64,000 nucleotides of DNA from G965247775 sp965247775. Lineage in GTDB: Bacteria; Chloroflexota; Dehalococcoidia; Bin125. The DNA is taken from positions 620,001 through 684,000 of the forward strand of contig OZ252031.1 in assembly GCA_965247775.1 (NCBI GenBank), written 5' to 3'. Numbering within the stretch: the first letter of the stretch is position 1; each line of letters starts with the position of its first letter. A program made the translations under genes and the position numbers. Shown piece after piece: positions 44,365 to 54,109 of this stretch. The notes beneath the pieces were generated by a model that was not told the DNA's origin, made no database searches, and saw only the letters and a list, made by a program, of their open reading frames with translations.

Positions 44365-45225
44365 CTAGCTCACCGCGTCGCGGTAGCGACGGAACGCCTC
44401 GATGTGCGCGTCCGGCGTGGCCAGCCCGGCGTCCATCGTCGCGAGCGAGAGGTGGCTGGCGCCCAGCGCCGCCCATGCCTCCGCGTCCGCTCCCCAGCGA
44501 TCGGGTCCGTCCTGTACGTAGGCCCGTCCCTCGATGCCGACGTGCGCGGGCTCGCGACCGGCCTCCGCGGCGTAGCGCCGCAGCCGCTCGATGGGGCCTG
44601 CGGCATCCGCCGGAGACATGCGCGAGACGATCCAGCCGTCACCGATGCGGGCGGCGCGACGTAGCATGCGGTCGTCGCTCCCGCCCAGCCAGATCGGGAT
44701 CCGGCGCGCGGGCCGCGGGTTCAGCCCGGCCCGGTCGATGCGGTGCCACGGGTCTTGCACCTCCACGAACTCTTGCGCCCACAGGGCCCGCATCAGCTCG
44801 ATCTGCGCTTCCTCGCGCCGGCCGCGGTCGTGGAAGTTCTGGCCCAGCGCCTCGAACTCCACGTGGTTCCAGCCGCTGCCCACGCCCAGCCGCAGCCGGC
44901 CGCCGGAGAGCAGGTCGACCTGCGCCGCCTGCTTGGCGACCAGGGCCGTCTGTCGCTGCGGCAGGACGATGACGCCGGTGGTGAGTTCGATCGTGGTGGT
45001 CAGGGCGGCCAGGTAGCCCAGTGTGACGAAGGGCTCGTGGAAGGGGTGGGCGCTGGTGTAAGGACCGCGCAGGGGCGGATCGCGGTCGGCAGGGTCCGCG
45101 CCGAGGATGTGGTCGTACAGCACCAGGTGGTCATAGCTCATGGCCTCCACGGCCTGCGCCAGGTCGCGGATGGCCGCCGGATCCGTGCCGATCTCGGTCT
45201 GCGGGAAGACGGCGCCGAAGCGCAT
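44365..45225 (-). CDS. LLM-class flavin/F420-dependent oxidoreductase
   Basis: This 286-residue TIM-barrel protein has the luciferase-like pattern: MRFGAVFPQTEIGTDP, YDHLVLYDHILGADP, VLPQRQTALVAKQAAQVDLL, LRLGVGSGWNHVEFEAL and RRIPIWLGGSD. It corresponds to the TIGR03619-like F420-dependent group, where F420 or FMN is the cofactor; sequence alone does not decide between them. It is followed by a second LLM gene, transcribed in the same direction 90 bases upstream, and precedes the AhpD-like gene. Confidence 0.87.
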   Translation of the reverse strand: MRFGAVFPQTEIGTDPAAIRDLAQAVEAMSYDHLVLYDHILGADPADRDPPLRGPYTSAHPFHEPFVTLGYLAALTTTIELTTGVIVLPQRQTALVAKQAAQVDLLSGGRLRLGVGSGWNHVEFEALGQNFHDRGRREEAQIELMRALWAQEFVEVQDPWHRIDRAGLNPRPARRIPIWLGGSDDRMLRRAARIGDGWIVSRMSPADAAGPIERLRRYAAEAGREPAHVGIEGRAYVQDGPDRWGADAEAWAALGASHLSLATMDAGLATPDAHIEAFRRYRDAVS

Positions 45226-45316
45226 GGGAACCCCTCGCGGAGCGGGCGGCGTTCCGCACCCGATCGCTGGCCGGCAGTCTAGCCGGGCCGGGCGGCGACC
45301 GCCTCGGCTGGGGCGG

Positions 45317-46408
45317 TCAGGCGCGGACGGGGGCGCCTGCGCGGGCGGCGACGCCGGCGCGCAGGCGCGGGATCAACTCGCGCCCGAAGTCGACCGTGTC
45401 GTTGTAGGGATCGAAGCCGCGGATGAGGATTGTTGTGACGCCCAGGTCGTAGTAGGCCAGCAGCGACTCCGCCACCTGCTTCGCCGTGCCCACGAGGGCG
45501 CTGGTGTTGCCCGCCGCGCCGGTGGCGGCGGCGACGGGCATCCACAGCCGTTCGTCGTGGACCTCGGCCTGCGCGGCGAGTGCCAACAGCCGCCGAGCGC
45601 CCTCGGACTGATGCCGCGAGGTGATGGTCCCCGCCCCGCTCGTCTTGCGGTCGGCCTCCACCCCGGCCAGGATCGAGCCGGCCCGTTCCCAGGCGGCGGC
45701 TTCCGTTTCGCCCAGGATCGGCCGGAAGGAGACGCTGATGCGGGGCCGGCGGCCGTGCGCGGCCGCGGTGCGCCGTACCGCCGCGATCTGGGCGGCGACG
45801 GCGGCGCGGGGCTCGCCCCACATCGCGTACACGTCACAGTGCTTCGCCGCCACCGCCAGCGCGACTTGGGAGGAGCCGCCGAAATAGATAGGGATCGCGC
45901 CGGGCTCCGGTCGCACCTCGCTGAAGGCCGCCCGCACGCGGTAGAACTCGCCCTCGTGGTCGAAGGGCTCGGCCGCCGTCCACATCCGGCGCACTAGCCC
46001 CACGTACTCGTCGGTGCGCCGGTAGCGCTGGTCGTGGCCGAGGAAATCGCCGTCGCGTTCCTGTTCGGCATCGGAGCCGCCGCTGATGATGTGCAGCGCG
46101 ACGCGGCCGGGCGCGAAGCGATCCAGCGTCGCTGCACGGCGCGCGGCGAGGGTAGGCGCGACGAAGCCGGGGCGGTGCGCGATCAGGAAGCCGATCCGCT
46201 CCGTGCACGCCGCCGCGTGCTGGGCCACCAGGAAGCCGTCGGCGGACGTGGAGGCGTAGCCCACCAGGACGCGGTCGAAGCCGCTCGCTTCGTGCGCGCT
46301 GGTGAAGTCGCAGACGAAGCCCGGATCGACCCCGCCCCCGATCACGTTGACGCGGCTGGTCGAGGCCGCCGGCTGGACGCCGATCATCCCCACGAGTTCC
46401 AGTGCCAT
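45317..46408 (-). CDS. LLM-class FMN monooxygenase (alkanesulfonate monooxygenase SsuD-like)
   Basis: At 363 residues it has the size and motifs of SsuD-type monooxygenases: EASGFDRVLVGYASTSADG, IAHRPGFVAPTLAARRAATL, VALHIISGGSDAEQERDGDF and IPIYFGGSSQVALAVAAKHC. These two-component enzymes use reduced FMN from a partner reductase and release sulfite from alkanesulfonates or oxidise related carbon compounds. No intact flavin reductase gene is in the window; a fragment lies at 22690. No sulfonate transporter is adjacent, so other substrates are possible. Confidence 0.87.
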   Translation of the reverse strand: MALELVGMIGVQPAASTSRVNVIGGGVDPGFVCDFTSAHEASGFDRVLVGYASTSADGFLVAQHAAACTERIGFLIAHRPGFVAPTLAARRAATLDRFAPGRVALHIISGGSDAEQERDGDFLGHDQRYRRTDEYVGLVRRMWTAAEPFDHEGEFYRVRAAFSEVRPEPGAIPIYFGGSSQVALAVAAKHCDVYAMWGEPRAAVAAQIAAVRRTAAAHGRRPRISVSFRPILGETEAAAWERAGSILAGVEADRKTSGAGTITSRHQSEGARRLLALAAQAEVHDERLWMPVAAATGAAGNTSALVGTAKQVAESLLAYYDLGVTTILIRGFDPYNDTVDFGRELIPRLRAGVAARAGAPVRA

Positions 46409-46526
46409 GGCCGCAGAATAGCCGCCCCGGTGCCGGCGTGGGGGAGCGGCGCGCGCCGTGCTCCGGTCGACACCGCATTGCCGAGAAGCCTCCGTTCCGT
46501 GAGAGTACGCGCGCTCTGGAGGGACC

Positions 46527-47993
46527 ATGGCGCGCAGCCGCGACGCGGAGCAGGCACTGATCAGCGGCCGGCCGCTGCTGGGCCTCCCCTATCGCTACTG
46601 GGCGCTCGTGTTGGCCTGCCTGGGCTTCCTCTTCAACACGGTGGAAGTTTCGGCGGTGACCGTGGCGCTGCCCGTGCTGTCGGACGAATTCGGCTCCAGC
46701 ACGGACGACGTGCTGTGGCTGGCGCTCGTCTTCGCGTTGGTGACGGTGGGCTGGTCGCTCAACGCGGGGCGCTTCGGCGACCTCTACGGTCACCGTCGCT
46801 TGTTTGCCGGGGGGCTGCTGCTGTCGGCCGTGGGTGGTGGGCTGGCGGCGGCCGCGGGATCGCTGGGGGAGTTGCTGGCGGCCCGCGTCGTCATCGCCCT
46901 GGGCCTGGCGACGGTGGCCGCGCTGACCCCGGCGATCGTCACGGCCGTCTTTCCCGCCTCCCAGCGCCGCTTCGCCATCGGGCTCATGATGGGCTCCGTC
47001 GGCGTGGGCCTGGCGACGGGTCCGGTGCTGGGCGGCGTCATCCTGGAAACGCTGGACTGGCGAGCGCTCTTCTGGCTGCGGGCGCCGTTCGGCGTGCTCA
47101 CGGCGGTTGCCGCCTGGTTCATCCTGCGCGACCGCCCGGCGCTGGAGCGGCCCCACGGCGCCGATCTGCCCGGGGCCGTGCTGCTCTTCATCTTTCTCTT
47201 CTTGCTGGTGCTGGGGGTGAATCGCGGTAACGCCTGGGGCTGGGGCAGCGCCGCCGTGATCGGCGCGTTCGCCACCGGCGTCGCGCTAGCGGGCGCCTTC
47301 GTCTGGTGGGAGCGCCGCGCGCCGAGCCCGGTCGTGGCCCTCCCCATGCTGGCAGTGCGGCCCTTCGCCATGGCGGTGCTGGCGCAGACGCTGCAGTTCG
47401 CGGGCAACTTCGGCGTTTGGGTGCTGATGCCCTTCTTCCTGCTGCAGGCGCGCGGCTTTTCGATCCTGGAAACCGGCGGCCTCGTCGCGGCGCTCCCCAT
47501 CGGCATGGCCCTGACCGGACCCATCGCCGGCCGCCTCGGGGGCCGCTTCTCCGCGCGGATGCTCGCGACGGCTGGGCTGCTGATCATGCTCGGCGGGGAG
47601 GTGTGGCTGCTGACCATGCCGCTGGAGGCTTCCGTGCCGGGTTTGGTCCTCCGGCTGAGCGTGATCGGGGTCGGCAGCGGCGTCTTTCAGACGTCCAATA
47701 TCGCCGCGATGGTGCAATCGATCCCCGCGGAGCGCGTGGGAACGGCGGCCGCCTTCGATGCCACCACCCGCACGGTGGGGCAGTCGGTGGGGCTCGCCAT
47801 CAGCGGCGCCCTCTTCAGCGCCCAAGCGGCGGCCTACGCGGAGGCGCGCTCGCCGCGGGGCCTGGATGATCCGCTCGTGGCGCCCGCGGCGCTCCTTGAT
47901 GGGCTGCAGCTGGCCTTCCTGGTCAGCGTCGGCATCCTGGCGGCGGCGGTCGTGGCCTCCTGGCTGCGCGGCGCGCCGGCGGGGCATCGCTAA
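46527..47993 (+). CDS. MFS transporter, DHA2 (14-helix) type
   Basis: A 488-residue carrier with 14 hydrophobic segments. Motif A (GRFGDLYGHRRLFAGGLLLS) follows helix 2, motif C-like glycines lie in MMGSVGVGLATGPVLGGVI, and VFQTSNIAAMVQSIP appears near helix 11. DHA2 members are proton-driven exporters of drugs or metabolites. The start is an ATG behind GGAGGG. It is divergent from the LLM gene at 45317, and the 118 bases between them probably hold both promoters. Confidence 0.87.
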   Translation: MARSRDAEQALISGRPLLGLPYRYWALVLACLGFLFNTVEVSAVTVALPVLSDEFGSSTDDVLWLALVFALVTVGWSLNAGRFGDLYGHRRLFAGGLLLSAVGGGLAAAAGSLGELLAARVVIALGLATVAALTPAIVTAVFPASQRRFAIGLMMGSVGVGLATGPVLGGVILETLDWRALFWLRAPFGVLTAVAAWFILRDRPALERPHGADLPGAVLLFIFLFLLVLGVNRGNAWGWGSAAVIGAFATGVALAGAFVWWERRAPSPVVALPMLAVRPFAMAVLAQTLQFAGNFGVWVLMPFFLLQARGFSILETGGLVAALPIGMALTGPIAGRLGGRFSARMLATAGLLIMLGGEVWLLTMPLEASVPGLVLRLSVIGVGSGVFQTSNIAAMVQSIPAERVGTAAAFDATTRTVGQSVGLAISGALFSAQAAAYAEARSPRGLDDPLVAPAALLDGLQLAFLVSVGILAAAVVASWLRGAPAGHR

Positions 47994-48018
47994 GGGACGG
48001 CCCCGCCCGGGACGGCGG

Positions 48019-48360
48019 CTTAGGCGGCGCGCGGACGCTCCATCATGTCGAATTCGCAGCCGCGCTGATCGGTGAGGACAATGCCGCTGGGGCCTCGGTC
48101 GAGGAAGATCAACTCGTCGCTCTCGATTTCGGACGGCAGCTGGTACCCGATCAGCCACCCGAGCCGAGCGACATGATCTTCGTCCGGACTTGTACCTTCT
48201 TGACGAAGCCGATATCGCCGCGCACATAAGTCACGCCCGTGACCTTGACGACGCCCGAATCATAGGCGTCGGCGGTACCCAGGAAGTAGCGCCCCCCGTC
48301 GCCCTCGAAGAGCCGCCGGTGCACCAGCAAGACCTTGTCGCCCGGCGCGACCAGGGACAT
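48019..48360 (-). pseudogene. Small protein of unknown function, one frameshift
   Basis: The ATG at 48360 follows GGAGGAGG six bases away. It opens MSLVAPGDKVLLVHRRLFEG and continues with RYFLGTADAYDSGVVKVTG and GFVKKVQVRTKIMSLG. Near 48,158 the reading moves by one base and continues WLIGYQLPSEIESDELIFLD and IVLTDQRGCEFDMMERP to a TAA at 48019. Corrected, it would have about 113 residues, mostly beta strands. I do not recognise it, but its strong start signal argues that it is a real gene with an indel. Confidence 0.6.
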
Positions 48361-48495
48361 CCCCGGCCTCCTCCGGTCGCGATCCACTCCCCGGTACCCG
48401 GCCACGCTAGCGAGCGCCATCCGGGCGAGCGTGGGGGTTTTCCCCAAAACCAAGGCAGCGCATCCGCAAAGCCGCCGGCGCCGGCCGCGGGGCGG

Positions 48496-49929
48496 CTAAA
48501 GCGCCGGACCCGCCGTGATCTCCGGCGCGATGGCCCGCGGCAGCCACCTGCCGTCGCTCGGGTCTCCCAGCAGCTCGCCACCCTCGACGATGATCTTGCC
48601 GCGCAGGATGGTCGTCACAGGGTAGCCGCGGCAATGGTAGCCCTCCCAGATGCTGTAGTCGGAGCCGTCGTGCAGGTCGGCGCGCGTCAGCGTCTTCTCC
48701 AGCGCCGGGTCGAAGAGCACTAAGTCGGCGTCGCTGCCGGGACGGACGACGCCCTTGCGCGGGAACAGGCCCAGCAGGCGCGCGGCGTTGGTCGAGGTGA
48801 CGGCGGCGAAGCGCTCCAGCGACATGCCCCGCTCCTGCACCAGCTTCGTATAGGCCACCGGCAGGCGCGTTTCGATCCCGTTGTGGCCGCCGCAGACCGT
48901 GTCGATGGTCTGGCCGTGCAGCTTCACCTCGCGTGAGGTCGTGTATTCGTCCGTGGCCGTGGTGGCCAGGCGCCCGTCCAGGAGCCCGTCGATTAGCGCC
49001 TGGCGGTCGCCCGCGGACTTGATCGCGGGGTAGGTGTGGATGGCGGTGCCGCCCTCGCCTCGGTAGTCGTCGGCGGTAAAGTGCAGGTAGTGGTGCAGCG
49101 CCTCGCCGTAGACGGGCAGGCCCTCGCGCCGCGCCCCGTCGATCGCCGCCACGCCCTCGGTCGCCGTAACGTGCACGAAGTAGACGGCGGCCCCGCTGTG
49201 CCGCGCCAGATCGACCACGCGGCGGAAGGCCAGTTGTTCCGAGAGGTTGTTGTGCACGAGGGGCAGGTTGTAGCCCTGGTCGCGTCCCTCGCGTTTGAGT
49301 TTTTCCGTCATGTAACCGACGATCTCGTCGTCCTCGGCGTGGACCGCCATGATGCCGCCGTGCCGGGCGACCTCCTCCATGACCGCACCGAGCGGCCCGG
49401 CCGGCACCCGCACGCGGCCGTTGGTGAAGATCTTGAAGCTGGCCACCCCCTGCGCGATCGCCTCCGGGATCTGGGCGATGACGTCCGGTGGGACATCGAA
49501 GAAGAGGAAGAAGTGGAAGGCGAAGTCGGTGTAGCAGTTCCCGCCGAACGTCGCGCGCCGGGCCTCCAGTCCGTCCAGGATCGACGGTGGCGGCCCGTCC
49601 GGCTCCCGCGATCGTGGCAGCGCCGCGAAGTCCAGGATGGTGGTCACCCCGCCGAAGGCGGCGGCCCGGCTCGCGTCCTGGGGCGACTGCGTGTACACCT
49701 GGGGCCGCCCCGCCCACTCCTGCTGCACGCGCTCGGCGATGTGGGCGTGGGGCTCGATTCCGCCGGGCAAGACGAGCAGGCCGCCGGCGTCGATCGTGCG
49801 CGCGGCCTCCGGCGCTTCCGCCCCGTGCGGATGGAGCGCGGCGATGCGCCCGTCCTCCACGGCCACGTCGACACCGGCCGCGCCCCGCTCCGTGACGACG
49901 GTGCCATTGCGGATAAGCAACTGCAGCAT
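48496..49929 (-). CDS. Dihydropyrimidinase/hydantoinase-family cyclic amidohydrolase, second paralogue
   Basis: This 477-residue paralogue of the protein at 4198-5637 shares long stretches with it, such as YGEALHxYLHFTADDYR and CGGHNGIETR, and the same departures from classical enzymes (TDEYTTS after the catalytic Asp). The metal set is complete: HAHIAE (HxH), SFKIFT, AVHAEDDE, YFVHVT and ATDEYT. It therefore hydrolyses a cyclic amide, but the pyrimidine-specific residues are altered. It is codirectional with the decayed DCC-HTTM genes upstream and the small damaged gene downstream. Confidence 0.87.
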   Translation of the reverse strand: MLQLLIRNGTVVTERGAAGVDVAVEDGRIAALHPHGAEAPEAARTIDAGGLLVLPGGIEPHAHIAERVQQEWAGRPQVYTQSPQDASRAAAFGGVTTILDFAALPRSREPDGPPPSILDGLEARRATFGGNCYTDFAFHFFLFFDVPPDVIAQIPEAIAQGVASFKIFTNGRVRVPAGPLGAVMEEVARHGGIMAVHAEDDEIVGYMTEKLKREGRDQGYNLPLVHNNLSEQLAFRRVVDLARHSGAAVYFVHVTATEGVAAIDGARREGLPVYGEALHHYLHFTADDYRGEGGTAIHTYPAIKSAGDRQALIDGLLDGRLATTATDEYTTSREVKLHGQTIDTVCGGHNGIETRLPVAYTKLVQERGMSLERFAAVTSTNAARLLGLFPRKGVVRPGSDADLVLFDPALEKTLTRADLHDGSDYSIWEGYHCRGYPVTTILRGKIIVEGGELLGDPSDGRWLPRAIAPEITAGPAL

Positions 49930-49993
49930 GACGCGGTCCTCCTCGCCACGGCCGCGAGTGTAGCGGGACGTCGAAGATCGAACCGGGCGGGCC

Positions 49994-50964
49994 TCAGCCC
50001 CGCTCGGCGGTGGGCGCGACGGGTCGCGTGCGGGCCGCTCCCGGTGCGCGGGCGCCGGCGAGACGGTCCCAGAGGCGCCAGCGCTCGAGGGCGAAGAACA
50101 GCAGGTAGGCCACGCCCAGCAGCTGGTAGGGGAAGGCGATCCACATCATGGCGAAGATGCCCACGTGCAGGGCCCAGGCCGCCATGGCCCACCAGACGCT
50201 GATCGAACGACCCAGGATCCGCCCAGGCAACAACGCGATCGGTGCGCCAATCTCGGTCACGATCGTCAGCGGCCAGCGGCAGGAAGAACCTGGGGTACCG
50301 CAGCCGCTCCGCGCCGATGGGGGAGTGCGCGCCCCCCAGGAGCAGCTTGCGCAGGCTGTCGAACGCCACGTGGTTGCGCAGGACGTCGTCCGTGACTCAG
50401 GCGAAGCCGGCCTGCATCAGCTTGGCCTCGCCGGCGATCACGTAGGCGAGCACGGTGATCAGCGCCATCAGGCGCACGGGCCAGCCGTAGCGCGGGTCGG
50501 GGGCCGGCGCCGATACGGTGCGCCCGGCGCGCGCGTCCAGCGAGCGCACGTCGGCGGCGGGAGCCAGAGCCAGCACCAGGACGTGCAGAACGAGCAGGCT
50601 CTCGGTGTGGAAGATCTGCCCCCAGGAGTTGCGGTAGGTCGTGACTCAGAGCAGCAGCAGAGCAAAGAGCAGCTCCGAGAGGCGGTATCGCCAGCCCAGC
50701 AGGAATGCGACCTCTGAGGCGAAGGCCACCAGCACCAAGGCCCGCACGAGCGAGGCCGGCAACGGCTCCGTCAGCACGTTGACCAACGCCCACGGCCTCG
50801 AAGCGGGGGTCGCCGAAGTCGGCGACGCTGGCCAGCGCCGCGCCCCGAATCGCGAGGTAGCCCAACGCGAAGCCCCCGATCAGGATGCGCAGCAGCGCCA
50901 GCCGATCGGCCGGGGCGGGGGCCAGCCAGTAGGCAAGCCACGGCCGATCATCCGGGCACCGCAC
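49994..50964 (-). pseudogene. HTTM-domain membrane protein with two frameshifts and two internal TGA codons
   Basis: Joined across frames near 50,785 and 50,270, the sequence gives a multi-pass protein: DRLALLRILIGGFALGYLAI, NVLTEPLPASLVRALVLVAF, then GWRYRLSELLFALLLL, a TGA, VTTYRNSWGQIFHTESLLVL, AKLMQAGFA, a TGA, VTDDVLRNHVAFDSLR, and WWAMAAWALHVGIFAMMWIA. The HTTM fold is shared with vitamin-K-dependent gamma-carboxylase-like proteins. In both places a Trp (TGG) before VT would fit. The GTG start overlaps the end of the gene upstream. The operon with a DCC thiol-disulfide protein is characteristic. Confidence 0.7.
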
Positions 50965-51396
50965 AGCTCACGTGCACGATGCGCTCCAGCGGCTCGGTGC
51001 GGCCGTCGAAGTAGGCGACGGCGTTGTAGCGCTCTGTGACCACCCCCACCCGGGCGCCGGATTCGCCGGCCAGGGAGCCCGCGACCAGGCGACAGCGCCT
51101 GGCCATGGCCTCGGGCCCCTGCCGCAGGGCTTGGAGCACGGTCTCGGCGGCCTGGATCACATCGTCGTTGGCGACGGCCTGGGGACGGGGGAGCCGCTGG
51201 CTGCCGTCCGCCGCGATCACGACCGTATGCGCGATCGACACCTCCTCGGAGCGGGCCCCGGCGAACATCGGGAAGGTGGAGATGGGAAAGCCGTCCGCGA
51301 CGACGCCGCGTAGGGCACGCCGGCCGCCACAATGAACAGGCCGCTGATGAGATAGGCGCGCCAGCGCAGCCCCCGCGAGGGCTCCGGAGGGGTCAC
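50948..51396 (-). pseudogene. Membrane-anchored partner of the HTTM protein, one frameshift
   Basis: The GTG at 51396 overlaps the stop of the DCC gene (GTGA) and opens a short N-terminus with one transmembrane helix (YLISGLFIVAAGVPYA). A frame change near 51,308 follows. The rest is GVVADGFPISTFPMFAGARS and VSIAHTVVIAADGSQRLPRP, then a helical part and GVVTERYNAVAYFDGRTEPL near the C-terminus. This is the usual small extracytoplasmic partner found between DCC and HTTM genes. The function is unknown. Confidence 0.6.
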
Positions 51397-51797
51397 GACA
51401 GCCCGGTCCGTCGCTCAACGGGCGCGCGGTTGGGCACCAAGAGCGAGAGGATCTCGCGGTTGCGCGCCGCCAGGCCGTAGCCCCCGCCGACCAGGCGCTG
51501 CACGACGCCGCAGCGGCGCGCCAGGGCGCCCAGCCAGCGCAGCCCGGGCAGCGCCTCCAGCAAGGCCACCATCGCCTCGTCCGAGTGCAGGAGCGCGCCG
51601 TCGGGCAGGCGCACGTGCATGCTGCGGTCGCGCACGGCCGGCGTCAGCTCTTGCATCCAGGCCAGGGCCTGGGGGTCGGACCAGGGCAGCAGCGCCAGCC
51701 GCCCGGCGCGGTCCCAGCGAAGCACGGCCTCTGCCGAGGCGCGACAGAATCGGCAGCCGTCGTCGTAGAGGAGAACCGGACGGTCCGGGGCGTCCAT
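51393..51797 (-). CDS. DCC-family thiol-disulfide oxidoreductase-like protein (DUF393)
   Basis: A 134-residue thioredoxin-like protein. The ATG at 51797 precedes LLYDDGCRFCRASAEAVLRW with the family's DGxCxxC site, and ALLPWSDPQALAWM follows. Its 48 upstream in-frame codons are not coding-like. DCC proteins commonly accompany HTTM membrane proteins, where redox chemistry or vitamin-K-type carboxylation has been suggested but not shown. Its stop overlaps the next gene's GTG by four bases. It is the only undamaged member of the three-gene operon. Confidence 0.83.
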   Translation of the reverse strand: MDAPDRPVLLYDDGCRFCRASAEAVLRWDRAGRLALLPWSDPQALAWMQELTPAVRDRSMHVRLPDGALLHSDEAMVALLEALPGLRWLGALARRCGVVQRLVGGGYGLAARNREILSLLVPNRAPVERRTGLS

Positions 51798-51868
51798 CGT
51801 ATTGTCCCGGCCCCGGCCGGCGCGGAGGGGCCCGGGAGCAGGATAGCCCGTCCCGGTCCCCGCCACGC

Positions 51869-52713
51869 CTAGCGCGCGCTGGCGGACGTGGACGTGTGTG
51901 ACCCGGTACAGCCTCGCGGCGCTGCGCGGGTCCCGATCCACTCCACGACGCTGGCGATCACCGATGCCCCGTGGCGCGGGTCCTGCAGCAGGCAGTGATC
52001 GGCCCCGGGGGCCACCTGAATGCGCATGTCCTCACTCGCGATGCGGCGGGCCAGCAGGCGTAGCCCCACCGAACGCGCGACCCGATCTCCGCTCGGGCGC
52101 CAGATCCGGACCGGGGCGTGGATGCCGGGCGCGCGGCGGACGACCGCCGCCAGCGCTGCGCGTCCGAAGATCAGCAGGTGGTGCCGATCGACGCTCCGCA
52201 GCGCCTGCGGATCCGTACGGTGTTCGGCGATGAACGCGGCGTTCGACGAGGCATCCTCCATCCGTCTCCCCCGGATGTCGAGCCGGTCGGAAAGCACGAG
52301 CCGCAGATTGTCCCGCAGCACCCGGCGCGAGATGATCTGCGTGGCCCGCGGGAGCACATAGGGGGCGACCAGGGCGAGCGGATAGCAGCCGAACTCCCGG
52401 CCGAACGCGGTGACCAGCGTGGCGCCGCCGCTGTCGGCCACTAGCGTCAGCGGTGCCTGGGGATTAGCCGCACCGCGGCCGCCGGCGCCTCCTCGACGCG
52501 CGAGAAGGAGAACCGCTCGCCGGCCGCGGCGCCGTGCCCCGGGAGGTCGATCGCGCAGGCCTCGATATTCGCCCGGGCCAGGGCCTCGCCCAGGGGCGCG
52601 CAGGTGCGGCCGTGCGTGCCCCAGCCGTGCACGATCAGCGCTTTGCCCGGCCGCCTCGCCCTGCGCCAGCGGTGCAACGTGGGGCCGCATGCCGCGTCGG
52701 CTTTAACCGTCAT
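51869..52713 (-). pseudogene. Alpha/beta hydrolase, one frameshift
   Basis: The ATG at 52713 opens a typical hydrolase start: GKALIVHGWGTHGRTCAPLG with the oxyanion HGW and IDLPGHGAAAGE. Near 52,460 the frame changes and continues TLVADSGGATLVTAFGREFG (nucleophile region, DSGG instead of GxSxG), a lid, and APGADHCLLQDPRHG with the histidine. The non-canonical nucleophile motif together with the indel makes activity doubtful. It lies upstream of the DCC gene on the same strand. Confidence 0.65.
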
Positions 52714-52920
52714 CCGCCGCGCCGAGACCCCGCTGCTCGTCCAAGGCTGCACTGCCCCCATCGCGACCGCTCGCTCCGTCGCCAAAGGATAGCCGTGGCG
52801 TCGGTTCGGGTCCGCGTCCTCGCAGCTGGGCCGCCGAGGCCCCGTGGCGGCGCGATACGATGCCCCCGCGCCAGGCCGACGACGGCTCGCCCTGCTGCCG
52901 GGACCCTCGAGAGCGAGACG

Positions 52921-54109
52921 ATGTTTCTGCCGCGTATCGGCCTCACCACCGCGGCGGCGCTGATCGCCGGAGGGGTAGCGGCGGTCGCCGCCTGGTTGAT
53001 CGTCGCCGACGGCTGGGCGGCGCACTGGACGCTGCTCTTTATCGCCTCCGTGCTCGCCTTCGGCTACCTCGCGACGAAGTCCGTCTGGATCACCGGTCGC
53101 CCCAGCCGCCCCGTGCGCCTGATTTCCGCGCTGGGATCCTTGGCGGCGATGGCCTTCGGCGTGCTGGCGATCGTGCTGGGGTCCGCGATCCCCGGCGACG
53201 CGCCCGCCGCCGTCGCCGCGGAGCTGGCCGAAGACATCGCGACGCGCTTTTCCCCCGTCCTCGCCTTCGACGAGAGCGAGCGCTTCTCTCCCCGTGATCT
53301 CGAACTGTTCCGCCGCCATGCGACGGTCCTCTCCGGCGCGGAGGTCAGCGGCCGTGCGGACGGACCGGCCTTCCAGGCGGCGCTGGCGGACGAGGAGTCC
53401 TTCCTGGATCTCAGCCCACTGTCTGGGCGCGCGTCCTGGACGACGGGCTCAACGTCGTCGTGCAGTACTGGCTGTTCTACATCTTCAACGACGCACTCAA
53501 CCACCACGAGGGCGACTGGGAGATGATCATGCTCGTCTTTCTCGACGCGGACCCCGCCGAGGCCCGCGCCGGCGAGCGGCCGCCGGACCTGCTCGCTTAC
53601 AGTCAGCACGGGGCGGGCAGGCCGTCGGCTGGCTCGAGATCCTGCGCGCGGGGGGCACGCACCCGTACGTCTACGTCGCCGGGGGCTCCCACGCGAACTA
53701 CACGCTGGCGGGGATCTACGCGCGGGTCATCGTCCAGACCGATCGGGCCCGCGGCAGCGGCGTCCTGCTCGCCGAGCGGCAGGTGCTCGGGCAGCTGGAC
53801 GACGATCGTGCCGGCGAATACACGCTCCGTCTGTTCGATCAGGAAGCCCTCTGGACCCGCTACCGCGGGCATTGGGGTGAGCCCGGCCGGTCCACCATCC
53901 CCTTCGTCAGCGACAGAGATTTCTCCGGTCCCGCCGCTCCCATCGCCAAGGGGCGCAGTGGCACGACCCGGCTCTGTGAGCCACGGAACTGCCGACGACG
54001 CCAGCGCTGTTTCCCGACTTCGGCCGCTGAGCCGTTGGCGGGCGCGAAGACCGACATCACGCCGCCGTGCGAGAATGGCCCGGGCGCGGGCTGGGGCGCG
54101 TGTACGTGA
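52921..54109 (+). pseudogene. Vps62/DUF946-like membrane protein, two frameshifts
   Basis: Two or three N-terminal helices (GLTTAAALIAGGVAAVAAWL, WTLLFIASVLAFGYLATKS) are followed by a domain with FSPVLAFDESERF. After a frame change near 53,445 comes QYWLFYIFNDALNHHEGDWE, and after another near 53,615 comes GGTHPYVYVAGGSHANYTLA and RGHWGEPGRS. HEGDWE and the GSHA motif are the signature of Vps62-related DUF946 proteins. Their role is unknown. The 3' end overlaps the ABC permease remnant in another frame. Confidence 0.65.

Noticed and set aside
49994..50964. Alternative genetic code with TGA read as Trp
   Set aside because: TGA is the normal stop of many intact genes in the window (for example BipA and the PanE-like gene), and TGG is used freely for Trp.
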